This document shows, piece by piece, positions 8,631-17,055 of a DNA stretch of 64,000 nt. The notes under the pieces were generated by a model. The model had not been told where the DNA came from, searched no databases, and worked only from the letters and a program-made list of their open reading frames with translations. This DNA is from Actinacidiphila epipremni (GTDB taxonomy: Bacteria; Actinomycetota; Actinomycetes; Streptomycetales; Streptomycetaceae). The stretch is from assembly GCF_012034175.1 (NCBI RefSeq), contig NZ_JAATEJ010000024.1, positions 95,692 to 159,691 on the forward strand, given 5' to 3'. Positions within the stretch are counted from its first letter, which is position 1; every line of letters starts with the position of its first letter. The translations under genes and the position numbers were made by a program.

Positions 8631-9335
8631 CTAGCCGGTGGGCTGTGCCGCTTGCGCGGCTTCCCTCGCCCTGGCCCTGACGAGCACGAGCGTCGGCTCC
8701 TTGTGCCGGCGGACGGCCGCCTCGATGGCTTCGCGGGGTGCGTTCGAGCGGATCAACCGGATGAGGTCCTGGTGTTCCTGGACCGACTGGTGCGAGCGCC
8801 GCTGCACGTCGAAGAACAGCGAGCGGCGGCCGATGTACGCGCGATCTGCCGTTCTGTGCAGCAGGTCGAGCAGCCACGCGTTGGGGCAGCGCTCGTAGCA
8901 CGCGTGGTGGAAGCGGCGGTTGTGCCGGCTGACCTCGGCCAGGTCCCCGGCCTCGTCGGCGGCGATCATCGCCTCGTTGACGGAGTCGAGGACGGCGAAG
9001 TCGTCCTCGGTGAGAAACGGAGCGGCCAGCGCGGTCGCCGAGCCCTCCAGGATCGCCAGTGCTTCGAGGGTCTCACTGAGCAACTGGTAGTCCATGCCGA
9101 TCACGGTGGCCCCGACATTGGCCTGATACGAGATCAGGCCGTCGGCTTCCAGCCGCCGCATCGCCTCGCGCACCGGGCCGATGCTGATCCCGGCCTCCGA
9201 CGCGACCTGGCTCGCGGTGACGCGCGCCTGGGGCGGGTAGCGCCCCGACAGGATCGCGGACCGGAGAAAACGCAGGGCCTGGATGTCCTTGCTTTCTTTG
9301 CTCTCCCTGCTCATGGTCACCCGGTCGGCGGTCAC
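8631..9335 (-). CDS. GntR family (FadR subfamily) transcriptional regulator
   Basis: A 234-residue regulator. The winged helix is at about residues 17-80, with ASQVASEAGISIGPVREAMR as the recognition region. An all-helical FCD ligand-binding domain follows, with the Asp/His metal ligands expected in the DEAGDLAEVSRHNRRFHHACY area. The start was set at GTG 9335 because a good ribosome-binding site (GGGAGG, 9349-9344) lies 8 bases upstream; GTG 9344 and ATG 9314 are alternatives. It is oriented the same way as the BKACE operon and sits directly upstream of it, so it probably controls that operon in response to the imported substrate or an intermediate. Confidence 0.88.
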   Translation of the reverse strand: MTADRVTMSRESKESKDIQALRFLRSAILSGRYPPQARVTASQVASEAGISIGPVREAMRRLEADGLISYQANVGATVIGMDYQLLSETLEALAILEGSATALAAPFLTEDDFAVLDSVNEAMIAADEAGDLAEVSRHNRRFHHACYERCPNAWLLDLLHRTADRAYIGRRSLFFDVQRRSHQSVQEHQDLIRLIRSNAPREAIEAAVRRHKEPTLVLVRARAREAAQAAQPTG

Positions 9336-9381
9336 GCGGCTCACCTCCCGGGGCGGATGTTAGAAGATTTTGTTGAAGGCG

Positions 9382-9410
9382 ACGTTAGGACTGCCCTTCG
9401 AACGTGTCAA
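9382..9410 (-). promoter_or_regulatory. Sigma-70/HrdB-like promoter for the GntR gene
   Basis: Read on the minus strand, TTGACA (9410-9405), a 17-base spacer and TAACGT (9387-9382) form a near-consensus promoter. Transcription would start around 9375, leaving a short leader before the GTG at 9335. Confidence 0.55.
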
Positions 9411-9498
9411 CGGGTCGGTCCGAACAAGGTGTGAAAGCTGACGGGGGAGCCGGGCCACGGGGCCGCACCTTATGTGCCGCTGCGCTCGTTACCCGTGC

Positions 9499-9843
9499 AT
9501 GAAGAAGCTCCTCATCGCCTCTGTGCTGACCCTCGCCACTGTCGCCCCGGCGGTCCCCGCGTACGCCGCCTCCGCCGGTGGTTCCGCCCCGAGCAAGAGC
9601 CTCAGCAGCGGCGCGGGCAAGGTGCCGAAGTCGACGTCGGTCGCCGGCGAGCTGAACAGCGGCATCCAGGGCGTGAGCGCGGAGATGTTCATCGGCATCA
9701 AGGACACCCTCGTCGAGATCTGGGACCAGGCCGGAACGAGCTTCCCCGACGACAATTTCGTCGTGGCGATGGCCAAGGAGTACGTGTGCGGCGTCAAGCG
9801 CCACTTCGACCTCGTCCCGAGGGACAGCCGCTGCAACAAGTGA
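9499..9843 (+). CDS. Small secreted protein of unknown function
   Basis: A 114-residue protein with a classical Sec signal peptide: MKKLLIASVLTLATVAPAVP, then a probable cleavage after AYA near residue 23. The mature part is Ser/Gly/Lys-rich at first, then has an amphipathic region (EMFIGIKDTLVEIWDQAG) and two Cys residues near the C-terminus (EYVCGVKRH, SRCNK) that could form a disulfide. ATG 9499 was chosen over an upstream in-frame start because the signal peptide begins there. I do not recognise a family. It is not coupled to a neighbour. Confidence 0.65.
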   Translation: MKKLLIASVLTLATVAPAVPAYAASAGGSAPSKSLSSGAGKVPKSTSVAGELNSGIQGVSAEMFIGIKDTLVEIWDQAGTSFPDDNFVVAMAKEYVCGVKRHFDLVPRDSRCNK

Positions 9844-10042
9844 GGCACCCGGTCGCGTCGGCCCCTGCCGACACCCGGCCCACACCTCCAGCCGGCTCGG
9901 CTACAAGGATCCCGACGGTCCGTACGGCATCCACCGGCAAGGGCGCCGCGCACCGGCTGTAGGGGCTTGGCCGGGCGCATGACGTCCTGGTGGCGCGGAA
10001 TCCCATGCCGGGTCTCGCAGGCGTCGTCTAGGGTCGGGGAGC

Positions 10043-10642
10043 ATGCGGCTGGTCGAGACGGAGATAGCCCGGCAGGTCTGGAAGGGCATGTCGTGCGGGT
10101 GCGGCGACTCGGCAGAGCACCTGGCCGGGGATCTGCTGCAACTCGCAGGCGGGAGATTCCGTCAAGAGCCGAGCCACGTCGGCTTCGAAGGGCATGTCTG
10201 GTCTCCGGCGGTCCTGTGGGAGCCGGCCCCCGCGGTGACGGCCGTCGCCCTCGCCGCCCTCGCGGACGATGTCCCAGCAACGGCACGCGAGTGGTTCCTC
10301 GACCTCCTCCAGCGCATGGTGGCGGGCGAGGCCACGGATCACGCGTCCGCCCGACGGGGACTCGACCTTCCGGAGCTGTGCCGGGACCTTGCCGTACGAG
10401 GTCTCTGGCTGCTTTACGAGGAGGTGATGTCGAATCGGTCCTCCGGGTCTGCCGGCACCGCCTTCGAGATCCTGACAGTGGTGGAGCCCGACAGGGCTCG
10501 CCTGCACCATGTCCGGGAGATCGCGGCCGACTGGCTGCCCCTGTGCTGCCGGACCGGCCAGTGCGACGACGCGTGGCGCCCAGTGGCGGCAGCCGGCCGG
10601 GAGGGGGATCCCGGCGCGAAGGCCGGCCCGCCGCCGCTGTGA
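10043..10642 (+). CDS. Hypothetical protein with Cys-rich N-terminus
   Basis: A 199-residue soluble protein with no signal peptide or membrane segment. Near the N-terminus, WKGMSCGCGDSAEHLAGDLL has paired Cys residues. The middle is alanine- and leucine-rich helical sequence, and a CCRTGQCDDAW motif lies near residue 175. The repeated short helices resemble immunity-like or HEAT-like hypothetical proteins of Streptomyces, but no function can be assigned. The ribosome-binding site is poor (a GGGGA ends only two bases before the ATG), so the start is uncertain. Confidence 0.5.
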   Translation: MRLVETEIARQVWKGMSCGCGDSAEHLAGDLLQLAGGRFRQEPSHVGFEGHVWSPAVLWEPAPAVTAVALAALADDVPATAREWFLDLLQRMVAGEATDHASARRGLDLPELCRDLAVRGLWLLYEEVMSNRSSGSAGTAFEILTVVEPDRARLHHVREIAADWLPLCCRTGQCDDAWRPVAAAGREGDPGAKAGPPPL

Positions 10643-10861
10643 CGTGTCGTGCAGCTGCCTTGACGTGGCCGCCGAACCGTTGGTTTTCCGTGAGCCGTAC
10701 GGGCAGAGGCCCGAAGCGCGCCGATCGGATGGTCTGACGTTCTCTTCACGCTGCCCTGTCAGCGGCTGACGGCGGTTGCTCGGGTGCGGGGTGACCGGGT
10801 CACCCCGTCCTGTCGACGATGACGAACTCGCCCGCACCCCGGCCCGCCCGCGTCCGACCCC
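10643..10861. other. Intergenic stretch without a recognisable gene
   Basis: Between the hypothetical gene and the promoter of the next operon I see no convincing reading frame, RNA gene or hairpin. Short open frames here lack a ribosome-binding site and family resemblance. Confidence 0.5.
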
Positions 10862-10897
10862 TTGGCAGGATTGTCAGACAGTCATATAGTCAGGCAA
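10862..10897 (+). promoter_or_regulatory. Promoter with overlapping TTGTCAGACA-type operator, upstream of the catabolic operon
   Basis: TTGGCA (10862-10867), a 17-base spacer and TATAGT (10885-10890) form a good HrdB-type promoter. TTGTCAGACAG at 10871-10881 fills the spacer, and a related half, GTCAGGCAAT, at 10888-10897 overlaps the -10 box. The same motif occurs at 20772-20792, 25827-25839 and 28500-28512. The overlap with the promoter implies repression, relieved by a pathway ligand (inference). Confidence 0.55.
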
Positions 10898-10985
10898 TCG
10901 ATCGCGGGAGCCGAGCCAAAGGGGGCGATATGGCGATCAGTCATGCCATCCCGTCGGGGTACATCACCGGCGAGCGGAGGCACCC

Positions 10986-11780
10986 GTGACCGAGTACGAG
11001 ATCGTCGTCGTCCGCTACGGGACGCGGCAGACGGTCCGCAGTGAGGTCTTCCTCAACTACGGCCTCTACGGCGAGCCGGACGCGCCGATCGGCATGGACT
11101 ACTTCTTCTGGATCGTCCGCAACGACGAGCACACCTTTGTCGTGGACACCGGCTTCAGCCGGGCCGGCGGGGCGAACCGCAAGCGCACCACGCTCATCGA
11201 CCCCGTCGAGGCGTTCGGCGCGCTCGGTGTCCAGCCGGCCGACGCGCCCACGGTGATCGTGACGCACGCCCACTACGACCACATCGGCAACCTCGACCAC
11301 TTCGACCGCTCGCCGGTCGTGCTGGCCCGCGCGGAGGCCGAGTTCTGGGCCGGGCCGCACAGCCGCCGCGTGCAGTTCCACCACTCCGTGGAGGACGCCG
11401 AGCTCGCCGGGCTCGCCGCCGTCGTGGACAGCGGCCGGGCCGTCCTCTTCGACGAGCGGACCACCGTGGCCGACGGCATCGAGGTCATCCGCGTCGGCGG
11501 CCACACCCCCGGCCAGAGCGTGGTCCGCGTCCGGACCGCCGCCGGCCCCGTGCTGCTCGCCTCCGACGCCGTCCACTACTACGAGGAGAGCGAGAAGGCG
11601 ATGCCCTTCGTGTCGGTCGCCAACCTGGTCGACATGTACGCCGGCTTCGACACCGTCGAGGCGCTGGCCGCGGGCGGCCAGGTGGTCAGCGGCCACGACC
11701 CGGGCACCCTGGACCGCTTCGGCCGCGACGGCGGCCCGCTGGGCGACGCCACCGCCGTGATCGGCAGGGCGCGGATATGA
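10986..11780 (+). CDS. Metallo-beta-lactamase fold hydrolase (N-acyl homoserine lactonase-like)
   Basis: A 264-residue protein with the metal-binding motif HAHYDHIGN (near residue 92), a later His in GGHTPGQS and an Asp/His pair further on (SDAVHYY; SGHDPG). The pattern matches the AttM/AiiA-type lactonase branch of the superfamily. In this operon it more likely opens a lactone intermediate than quenches quorum signals, since CMD-like enzymes are also encoded. GTG 10986 is the start; the next gene overlaps its stop (ATGA). It is the first gene of the operon and lies about 90 bases after the predicted promoter. Confidence 0.85.
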   Translation: MTEYEIVVVRYGTRQTVRSEVFLNYGLYGEPDAPIGMDYFFWIVRNDEHTFVVDTGFSRAGGANRKRTTLIDPVEAFGALGVQPADAPTVIVTHAHYDHIGNLDHFDRSPVVLARAEAEFWAGPHSRRVQFHHSVEDAELAGLAAVVDSGRAVLFDERTTVADGIEVIRVGGHTPGQSVVRVRTAAGPVLLASDAVHYYEESEKAMPFVSVANLVDMYAGFDTVEALAAGGQVVSGHDPGTLDRFGRDGGPLGDATAVIGRARI

Positions 11781-12646
11781 GCGGGGCACGCTTCGAGGGC
11801 AAGGTCGCCGTCGTCACCGGCGCCGGGGGCGGCCTCGGCCGGGGCAGCGCGCTGCGGTTGTCGCAGGAGGGCGCCCGTGTCGTCGTCGTCGACATCGACG
11901 AGGTCGCGGCCCGCCGCACCGCCGCAGAACTGCCCGGCAAGGCCGTCGCCGTGGCCGCCGACGTGGCCGACGAGGAGGCGACCGCCCGCTGGGACGCCGC
12001 CGCCGTCGACGCCTTCGGCCGGGTGGACCTCTACCACCTCAACGCCGGGATCTTCGGCACCTTCGCGCCGCTGCCCGAGCTGAGCGCGGCCGAGTTCGAC
12101 CGGGTGCAGGCGGTCAACGTGCGCGGCCAGTTCCTCGGGCTGCGGGCCGCCTTCCGGCGCTTCGCCGCCCAGGGCGGCGGCGGGGCGATCGTCCTGACCG
12201 CCTCCATCGCGAGCCTGACCGGAAGCGCCGACCTGCTGGCGTACCAGACCTCCAAGCACGCCACGCTCGGCCTGCTGCGCGGGGCCGCCCTGTACGGCGG
12301 GCCCATCGGGGTGCGGGTCAACGCGGTCGCCCCCGGCATCGTGCCCACCGACCTGTTCGCCGCGGCGGCCGGCGCGGTCGGCGGCAAGAACGACATGGAG
12401 CGGCGGGCGTCCACCACGCCGCTGCGCCGGGCCGGGACCCCGGCGGACATCGCGGCGGTGACCGCGTTCCTGCTCAGCGAGGACGCGGCCTACATCACCG
12501 GCCAGGTGGTCTCGGCCGACGGCGGCGCCAGCGTCGTCAACACCGTGCGCCCCTCGGGCGGCGCCGGGGCCTGGCCCACCCACGAACTGGACGAAGCGCT
12601 GTACGGCACCGCGGTGCCGGCCGGCGCAGACGGAGGGACGGTATGA
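11777..12646 (+). CDS. SDR family NAD(P)-dependent oxidoreductase
   Basis: A 289-residue classical short-chain dehydrogenase. The cofactor motif is TGAGGGLG at the N-terminus, followed by VVVDID for NAD preference. HLNAG replaces the usual NNAG. The catalytic Ser is in LTASIAS and the catalytic pair is YQTSK. The segment VRVNAVAPGIVPTDL and the C-terminal YITGQVVSADGGA are also typical. The C-terminus is about 30 residues longer than most SDRs. It is coupled to the genes on both sides and would oxidise a hydroxyl or reduce a keto group of a pathway intermediate. Confidence 0.9.
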   Translation: MSGARFEGKVAVVTGAGGGLGRGSALRLSQEGARVVVVDIDEVAARRTAAELPGKAVAVAADVADEEATARWDAAAVDAFGRVDLYHLNAGIFGTFAPLPELSAAEFDRVQAVNVRGQFLGLRAAFRRFAAQGGGGAIVLTASIASLTGSADLLAYQTSKHATLGLLRGAALYGGPIGVRVNAVAPGIVPTDLFAAAAGAVGGKNDMERRASTTPLRRAGTPADIAAVTAFLLSEDAAYITGQVVSADGGASVVNTVRPSGGAGAWPTHELDEALYGTAVPAGADGGTV

Positions 12647-13554
12647 GCGGACGGATCGGATTCATCGGCCTGGGCAACATGGGCGGGCGGATGGCCAGGC
12701 GGCTCGTGGAGAGCGGGCACGAGGTGCTCGGCTTCGACATCCGGGAGGGCCTTGCCGCCGACGTGGGCGCGCAGCCCGCCGCGAGCGCCGGCGAGGTGGC
12801 CGCCGCCTGCCGCACGGTGCTGCTGTCGCTGCCCGACAGCAAGGTGATCGAGAAGGTCGTCGGCGGCAGGGACGGTGTGCTCGCCCACGCCCGCGACGGC
12901 CAGGTGGTTGTCGACCTCAGCACCGCGAACCCGGCCTCCACCCGGGAGCTCGCCCGGCAGTTCGCCACCAGGGGCGCCGCCTTCCTCGACGCAGGCATAT
13001 CCGGCGGCGCGGCTGCCGCCGACAAGGGCGCGCTCACCCTCATGGTGGGCGGCGACCCCGAGGCGCTGGAGGAGGTCCGCCCGGTCCTGGACGCCTTCTC
13101 CTCGCAGATCTTCAGCCTCGGCGACAGCGGCGCCGGGCACACCGCCAAGGTCCTCAACAACTTCCTCAACGCCGTCGCGCTCGCCTCCACCGCCGAGGTC
13201 ATGGTCGCCGGCAAGAAGGCGGGCCTGGACCTCGCGGTCCTGCTCGACGTGCTCAACGCCAGCTCCGGCGTCAACTTCGCCACCCTCAACCGCTTCCCGC
13301 GGATCATCACCGGCGACTACCTGGAGGGCGGCCTGACCAACGCCCTGATGATGAAGGACGTCACCCTCTACGCCGACCTCGCCGCCGCCCTCGGCGTCTC
13401 CTCGCTCAACGCCGGCGGCCCGCTGGCCAGTTTCGGGCTGGCGAACGGACTCGGCTACGCCGACCGGATCAGCAACACCGTCGTGGACGCGATCGGCGAC
13501 ATCTGCGGCGGGGTGCGGCTGCACACCGCGCCGGCCGAAGGGGGAGCGGCGTGA
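12643..13554 (+). CDS. 3-hydroxyisobutyrate dehydrogenase family NAD(P)-dependent oxidoreductase
   Basis: A 303-residue beta-hydroxyacid dehydrogenase. It has an N-terminal Rossmann motif (GFIGLGNMGGRMARRL), the substrate-binding DAGISGGAAAADKG segment, and the catalytic Lys in GHTAKVLNNFLN. The all-helical C-terminal domain is complete. Family members oxidise 3-hydroxyisobutyrate, tartronate semialdehyde and related hydroxyacids. It overlaps the SDR stop and is the first of two such dehydrogenases in this operon, implying two separate hydroxyacid oxidations or a two-component enzyme. Confidence 0.9.
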   Translation: MSGRIGFIGLGNMGGRMARRLVESGHEVLGFDIREGLAADVGAQPAASAGEVAAACRTVLLSLPDSKVIEKVVGGRDGVLAHARDGQVVVDLSTANPASTRELARQFATRGAAFLDAGISGGAAAADKGALTLMVGGDPEALEEVRPVLDAFSSQIFSLGDSGAGHTAKVLNNFLNAVALASTAEVMVAGKKAGLDLAVLLDVLNASSGVNFATLNRFPRIITGDYLEGGLTNALMMKDVTLYADLAAALGVSSLNAGGPLASFGLANGLGYADRISNTVVDAIGDICGGVRLHTAPAEGGAA

Positions 13555-13946
13555 TCATCATGCCCGGCCGCTCGGCCCAGCTGCCCGACTCCGCGCAGAA
13601 GTCCGACACCTTCACCGGCACCGTGTGGGCCGACCCGGTGCTGCCCGCCACCGACGGCGTCGTGATCAACACCGTCTTCTTCGCCCCCGGCGCCCGCACC
13701 TTCTGGCACCACCACGAGCACGGCCAGATCCTGCACGTCCTCGCCGGCTCCGGCCTGGTCCGCAGCGACGGCGGCCCGGTGCAGCCGCTGCGACCCGGCG
13801 ACGTGGTGTGGGTGCCGCCCGGCGAGCGGCACTGGCACGGCGCCGGCCCCGGCTCCTATCTCGTCCATCTCGCCATCTCGCTCGGCACCACGGTGTGGGC
13901 CGAGGAAGTCGCCGGTGCCCAGGGCGCCGGCCCCTGCCCCATGTGA
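13551..13946 (+). CDS. Cupin domain protein
   Basis: A 131-residue single-cupin protein. The first motif is TFWHHHEHGQILHVLAG, which carries the usual two His and a Gln/Glu position; the second is PPGERHWHGAG with the distal His. The arrangement suggests a metal-binding beta barrel. It starts at GTG 13551, overlapping the dehydrogenase stop (GTGA). Cupins next to carboxymuconolactone-decarboxylase-like genes are common in aromatic and lactone degradation clusters, where they often act as a small isomerase or lyase partner. The exact role here is unknown. Confidence 0.87.
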   Translation: MIIMPGRSAQLPDSAQKSDTFTGTVWADPVLPATDGVVINTVFFAPGARTFWHHHEHGQILHVLAGSGLVRSDGGPVQPLRPGDVVWVPPGERHWHGAGPGSYLVHLAISLGTTVWAEEVAGAQGAGPCPM

Positions 13947-13957
13947 GGACTCCTTCG

Positions 13958-14371
13958 ATGACGACACAGGCAACGCACGCCGAGACCTACGAGCGCGGGC
14001 TCGACCTGCGCCGCGCGGTGCTGGGCGCCGAGCATGTCGACCGGTCGCTCGGCCAGGTCAGCGACTTCACCCGCCCGGTGCAGGAACTCGTCACCGAGTA
14101 CTGCTGGGGCGCGGTGTGGGGCCGCGAGGGCCTGGACCGCAAGACCCGCAGCCTGCTCAACCTCGGCATGCTCACCGCCCTGAACCGCTCGCACGAACTG
14201 GCCGTCCATGTGCGTGGCGCCCGGACCAACGGCGCCTCGGTGGCCGAGATCCAGGAGGCACTGCTGCAGACGGCGATCTACGTCGGCGTGCCCGCGGCCC
14301 TGGAGTCCTTCCGTGTCGCGGAGCAGGTGCTCAGGGAACTGGGCGAGGTCGGGGAGGCCGGCGATGAGTGA
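13958..14371 (+). CDS. Carboxymuconolactone decarboxylase (CMD) family protein
   Basis: A 137-residue all-helical protein very close in layout to gamma-carboxymuconolactone decarboxylase. It has the WGAVWGREGLDRKTRSLLNLGML segment, the His in HELAVHVRGA and the C-terminal QTAIYVGVPAALE. The usual redox Cys pair of the AhpD branch is absent, which favours the decarboxylase-like branch. It starts 11 bases after the cupin stop. A cupin-CMD pair suggests processing of a muconolactone-like or lactone intermediate; the substrate is not known. Confidence 0.88.
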   Translation: MTTQATHAETYERGLDLRRAVLGAEHVDRSLGQVSDFTRPVQELVTEYCWGAVWGREGLDRKTRSLLNLGMLTALNRSHELAVHVRGARTNGASVAEIQEALLQTAIYVGVPAALESFRVAEQVLRELGEVGEAGDE

Positions 14372-15311
14372 GGCGCACGAAGAGGCCGGGGGCTCCGCGG
14401 GAGCGGGAGCCGCGGGCGCCGGGGGATCCGACGCGGTGGCCTTCGTCGGCCTCGGCAGGATGGGCCTGCCGATGGCCTGCCGGCTGGTCCGGGCGGGCGT
14501 GCCGGCGGTCGGCTTCGACGTCGGGCCCGTAGCCCGCGACGCCTTCGCCGCCGCCGGGGGAGCGGTGGCGGACTCCGCGGCTGCCGCGATCGCCGGGGCC
14601 GGGACCGTGATCCTGATGCTGCCGGACTCCGGCGTGGTCGAGTCGGTGCTGGGCGACCCGCAGGTGGCCGCGGCGCTGCGGCCGGGCACGACCGTGGTCG
14701 ACATGAGCTCCTGCGAGCCCGCCCGCACCCGGGCGCTGGCCGAGCGGCTGGCCGCGGCCGGCGTGGCGATGGTCGACGCGCCGGTCTCCGGCGGCGTGGC
14801 GCGGGCCGTCACCGGCGAGCTCGCGGTGATGGTCGGCGGGCAGGACGCTGACGTGGCGCGGGTCGAGCCCCTGCTGAAACGTTTCGGCACTCTGTTCCGC
14901 TCCGGCGGCATCGGCAGCGGCCACGCCGTCAAGGCGCTCAACAACCTGATGTCGGCCACGCATCTGCTGGTCACCAGCGAGGCCCTGCTCGCCGGCCGGC
15001 GGTTCGGCCTGGACCCCGCCCGGGTGCTGGAGATCGTCAACGCCTCCAGCGGACGCAGCGGTTCCACCGAGAACAAGTGGCCCCGCTTCGTGCTGCCCGG
15101 CAGCTACGACTCCGGCTTCGGCCTGCGGCTGATGCTCAAGGACATGCGGATCGCCGTGGACCTGGCCGAGCAGGTCGGGCTGCCGAGCCGGCTGGGCGCG
15201 GACGCCGTCGCGGTGTGGACCCGGGCCGCACAGGAGCTGCCGGCCGACGCCGACCACACCGAGATCGCCCGCTGGCTCGACGAGCACGCCCCGCCGTCCC
15301 CGGCCGCGTGA
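14364..15311 (+). CDS. Second 3-hydroxyisobutyrate dehydrogenase family oxidoreductase
   Basis: A 315-residue protein with an unusual 25-residue Ala/Gly/Glu-rich N-terminal tail before the Rossmann motif FVGLGRMGLPMACRL. The substrate segment DAPVSGGVARAVTG and the catalytic Lys in GHAVKALNNLM are present, so it should be active. It differs enough from the dehydrogenase at 12643 to be an old paralogue rather than a recent duplicate. The start at ATG 14364 overlaps the CMD stop by 8 bases. Confidence 0.88.
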   Translation: MSEAHEEAGGSAGAGAAGAGGSDAVAFVGLGRMGLPMACRLVRAGVPAVGFDVGPVARDAFAAAGGAVADSAAAAIAGAGTVILMLPDSGVVESVLGDPQVAAALRPGTTVVDMSSCEPARTRALAERLAAAGVAMVDAPVSGGVARAVTGELAVMVGGQDADVARVEPLLKRFGTLFRSGGIGSGHAVKALNNLMSATHLLVTSEALLAGRRFGLDPARVLEIVNASSGRSGSTENKWPRFVLPGSYDSGFGLRLMLKDMRIAVDLAEQVGLPSRLGADAVAVWTRAAQELPADADHTEIARWLDEHAPPSPAA

Positions 15312-15391
15312 CCACCGTCCCCGTACCGGCAGCCCCGGCGGCCCCCTTCCCGACCGGGCCGGGGCGCCCACCGCACGAGAAAAGGCACACC

Positions 15392-16177
15392 ATGACACTC
15401 ACCGCCCGCCAGGAAGAGATCAAGGCGCGGTTCATCGAGGTACGCGGGACATGGAGCCCGAGCTGGGAGTCGGTCCTGCGCCTCGACGCCGAGTTCCTCC
15501 TCGCCTACCTCGACTTCTCCGCCGTCCCCTGGCGGCAGAACCACCTGACGCCCCAGGTGAAGGAACTGATCTACATAGCCGTCGACGCCAACGCCACCCA
15601 CATGTACCTGCCCGGGGTGCGCCAGCATGTGCGCGCCGCCCTGGACGCCGGCGTGCCGCCGGCCCAGATCATGGAGGTGCTGGAGCTGTGCGCCACGCTC
15701 GGCATCCACGCGATGAACATCGGCGTGCCCGTGCTGGTGCAGGTCCTCCAGGACAAGGGCCTGCGCACCGGGCCCGCCCCGCTCACCGAGCGGCAGGAGC
15801 AGATCAAGGCCGACTTCACCGACAACCGCGGCTACTGGAACCCCTTCTGGGACGACATCCTCGAACTCGACCCCGAACTCTTCGCCGCCTACACCGAGTT
15901 CTCCTCGGTGCCCTGGCGCAGCGGCTCGCTGGAGCCGAAGGTCAAGGAACTCGTCTACATCGCCTTCGACACCGCGGCCACCCACCTCTACACCCTGGGC
16001 CTGAAGGCCCACATCGAGAACGCCCTGGGCTACGGCGCCACCCCCGAGGAGATCCTCGAGGTGATGGAGATCGCCTCCGTCCTCGGCATCCACGCGGTCA
16101 CCGCCGCGGCGCCTATCCTCGACGAGGTCGTCGACGAGGTACGCACCTCGCAGCGCGGCGGCGGGACCGGGCGATGA
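15392..16177 (+). CDS. Two-domain carboxymuconolactone decarboxylase-like protein
   Basis: A 261-residue protein made of two tandem CMD-like halves (about residues 1-125 and 130-250). Each begins with an R/TxRQExIKxxF motif and each carries a PWR...VKELxYIA...ATHxY block. The duplicated layout is seen in a set of actinobacterial proteins of unknown reaction. Canonical AhpD Cys residues are missing in both halves. ATG 15392 follows an 80-base gap and starts the second half of the operon; the stop overlaps the next start. Confidence 0.85.
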   Translation: MTLTARQEEIKARFIEVRGTWSPSWESVLRLDAEFLLAYLDFSAVPWRQNHLTPQVKELIYIAVDANATHMYLPGVRQHVRAALDAGVPPAQIMEVLELCATLGIHAMNIGVPVLVQVLQDKGLRTGPAPLTERQEQIKADFTDNRGYWNPFWDDILELDPELFAAYTEFSSVPWRSGSLEPKVKELVYIAFDTAATHLYTLGLKAHIENALGYGATPEEILEVMEIASVLGIHAVTAAAPILDEVVDEVRTSQRGGGTGR

Positions 16178-17055
16178 CGGCGACCCCGACCGGCCCCGCG
16201 GCCGGCCCCGCCGACCAGGCCGGACCCGCGCAGCAGGGCAGCGGCAAGAAGCAGCCCCCCGCGGACCTGTCCGGCACCGCCCCGATCCTCCTGACCCGGC
16301 ATGGCGACCGGATCGCCCGCATCACCCTGAACCGGCCGCACAAGCGCAACGCCCTGGACCGGCAGGCCCGCCAGGCGCTGCGGGACGCGCTGGAGCAGTG
16401 CAGGGACGCCAGCGTGGTGGTGCTCACCGGAGCCGGCGGCACCTTCTGCGCCGGCATGGACCTCTCCCAGCTCGCCACCAGGTCCCGCGGCGACGAGGAC
16501 GAGCTCAACCACAGCTGGCGGATGGTGCAGGAGGACATCCGGCACCACCCCGCCATCGTCATCGCCTCGGTGGCCGGCTACGCCCTGGGCGGCGGCGCCA
16601 CCCTGATCAACACCTGCGACCTGGCCGTCGTCGCGGAAGACGCGCGGATCGGCACCCCCGAGATCGGCTTCGGCTTCTACCCGGGCCTTGCCGGGCCGGC
16701 CGCCCAACTGCGGCTGTCCGCCAAGCGCGCGGCATGGATGGTGCTCACCGCCGAGCGCATCGACGGCCGTACCGCCGAGGCGTGGGGCATGGCCAACCTC
16801 GCCGTGCCCGCCGACGAGTTGGACGCGCGGACCCTGGAACTGGCCGAGCGCGTCGCCGGGTTTGACCCGGTCGCCCTGGAGTGGTCGAAGAAGGCGCTCT
16901 GGCAGATCCCGATGCAGATCGGCGAGTGGCGCGCGGCCCTGGAGTTCGGCGCGTACGTCAACGCCGAGATCCACGCGCGCACCCGCTCCCACGAGGGCGC
17001 CCTGGACGGCTTCCTCGGCGGCGTCCGCCACCCCGGGCAGGGGGCCGACCGATGA
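16174..17055 (+). CDS. Enoyl-CoA hydratase/isomerase family protein
   Basis: A 293-residue crotonase-fold protein. After a 35-residue Ala/Pro/Gln-rich tail, the fold starts near ITLNRPHKRNALD. The oxyanion-hole segments are FCAGMDLSQL and YALGGGATL, and the likely catalytic Glu lies in GTPEIGFGF. The presence of a CoA-transferase directly downstream fits a CoA-dependent hydration or isomerisation step. The start ATG 16174 overlaps the previous stop (ATGA). Confidence 0.9.
   Translation: MTATPTGPAAGPADQAGPAQQGSGKKQPPADLSGTAPILLTRHGDRIARITLNRPHKRNALDRQARQALRDALEQCRDASVVVLTGAGGTFCAGMDLSQLATRSRGDEDELNHSWRMVQEDIRHHPAIVIASVAGYALGGGATLINTCDLAVVAEDARIGTPEIGFGFYPGLAGPAAQLRLSAKRAAWMVLTAERIDGRTAEAWGMANLAVPADELDARTLELAERVAGFDPVALEWSKKALWQIPMQIGEWRAALEFGAYVNAEIHARTRSHEGALDGFLGGVRHPGQGADR

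Noticed and set aside
9844..10042. Possible small gene after the secreted protein
   Set aside because: Short open frames are present but lack a ribosome-binding site and resemblance to known proteins.
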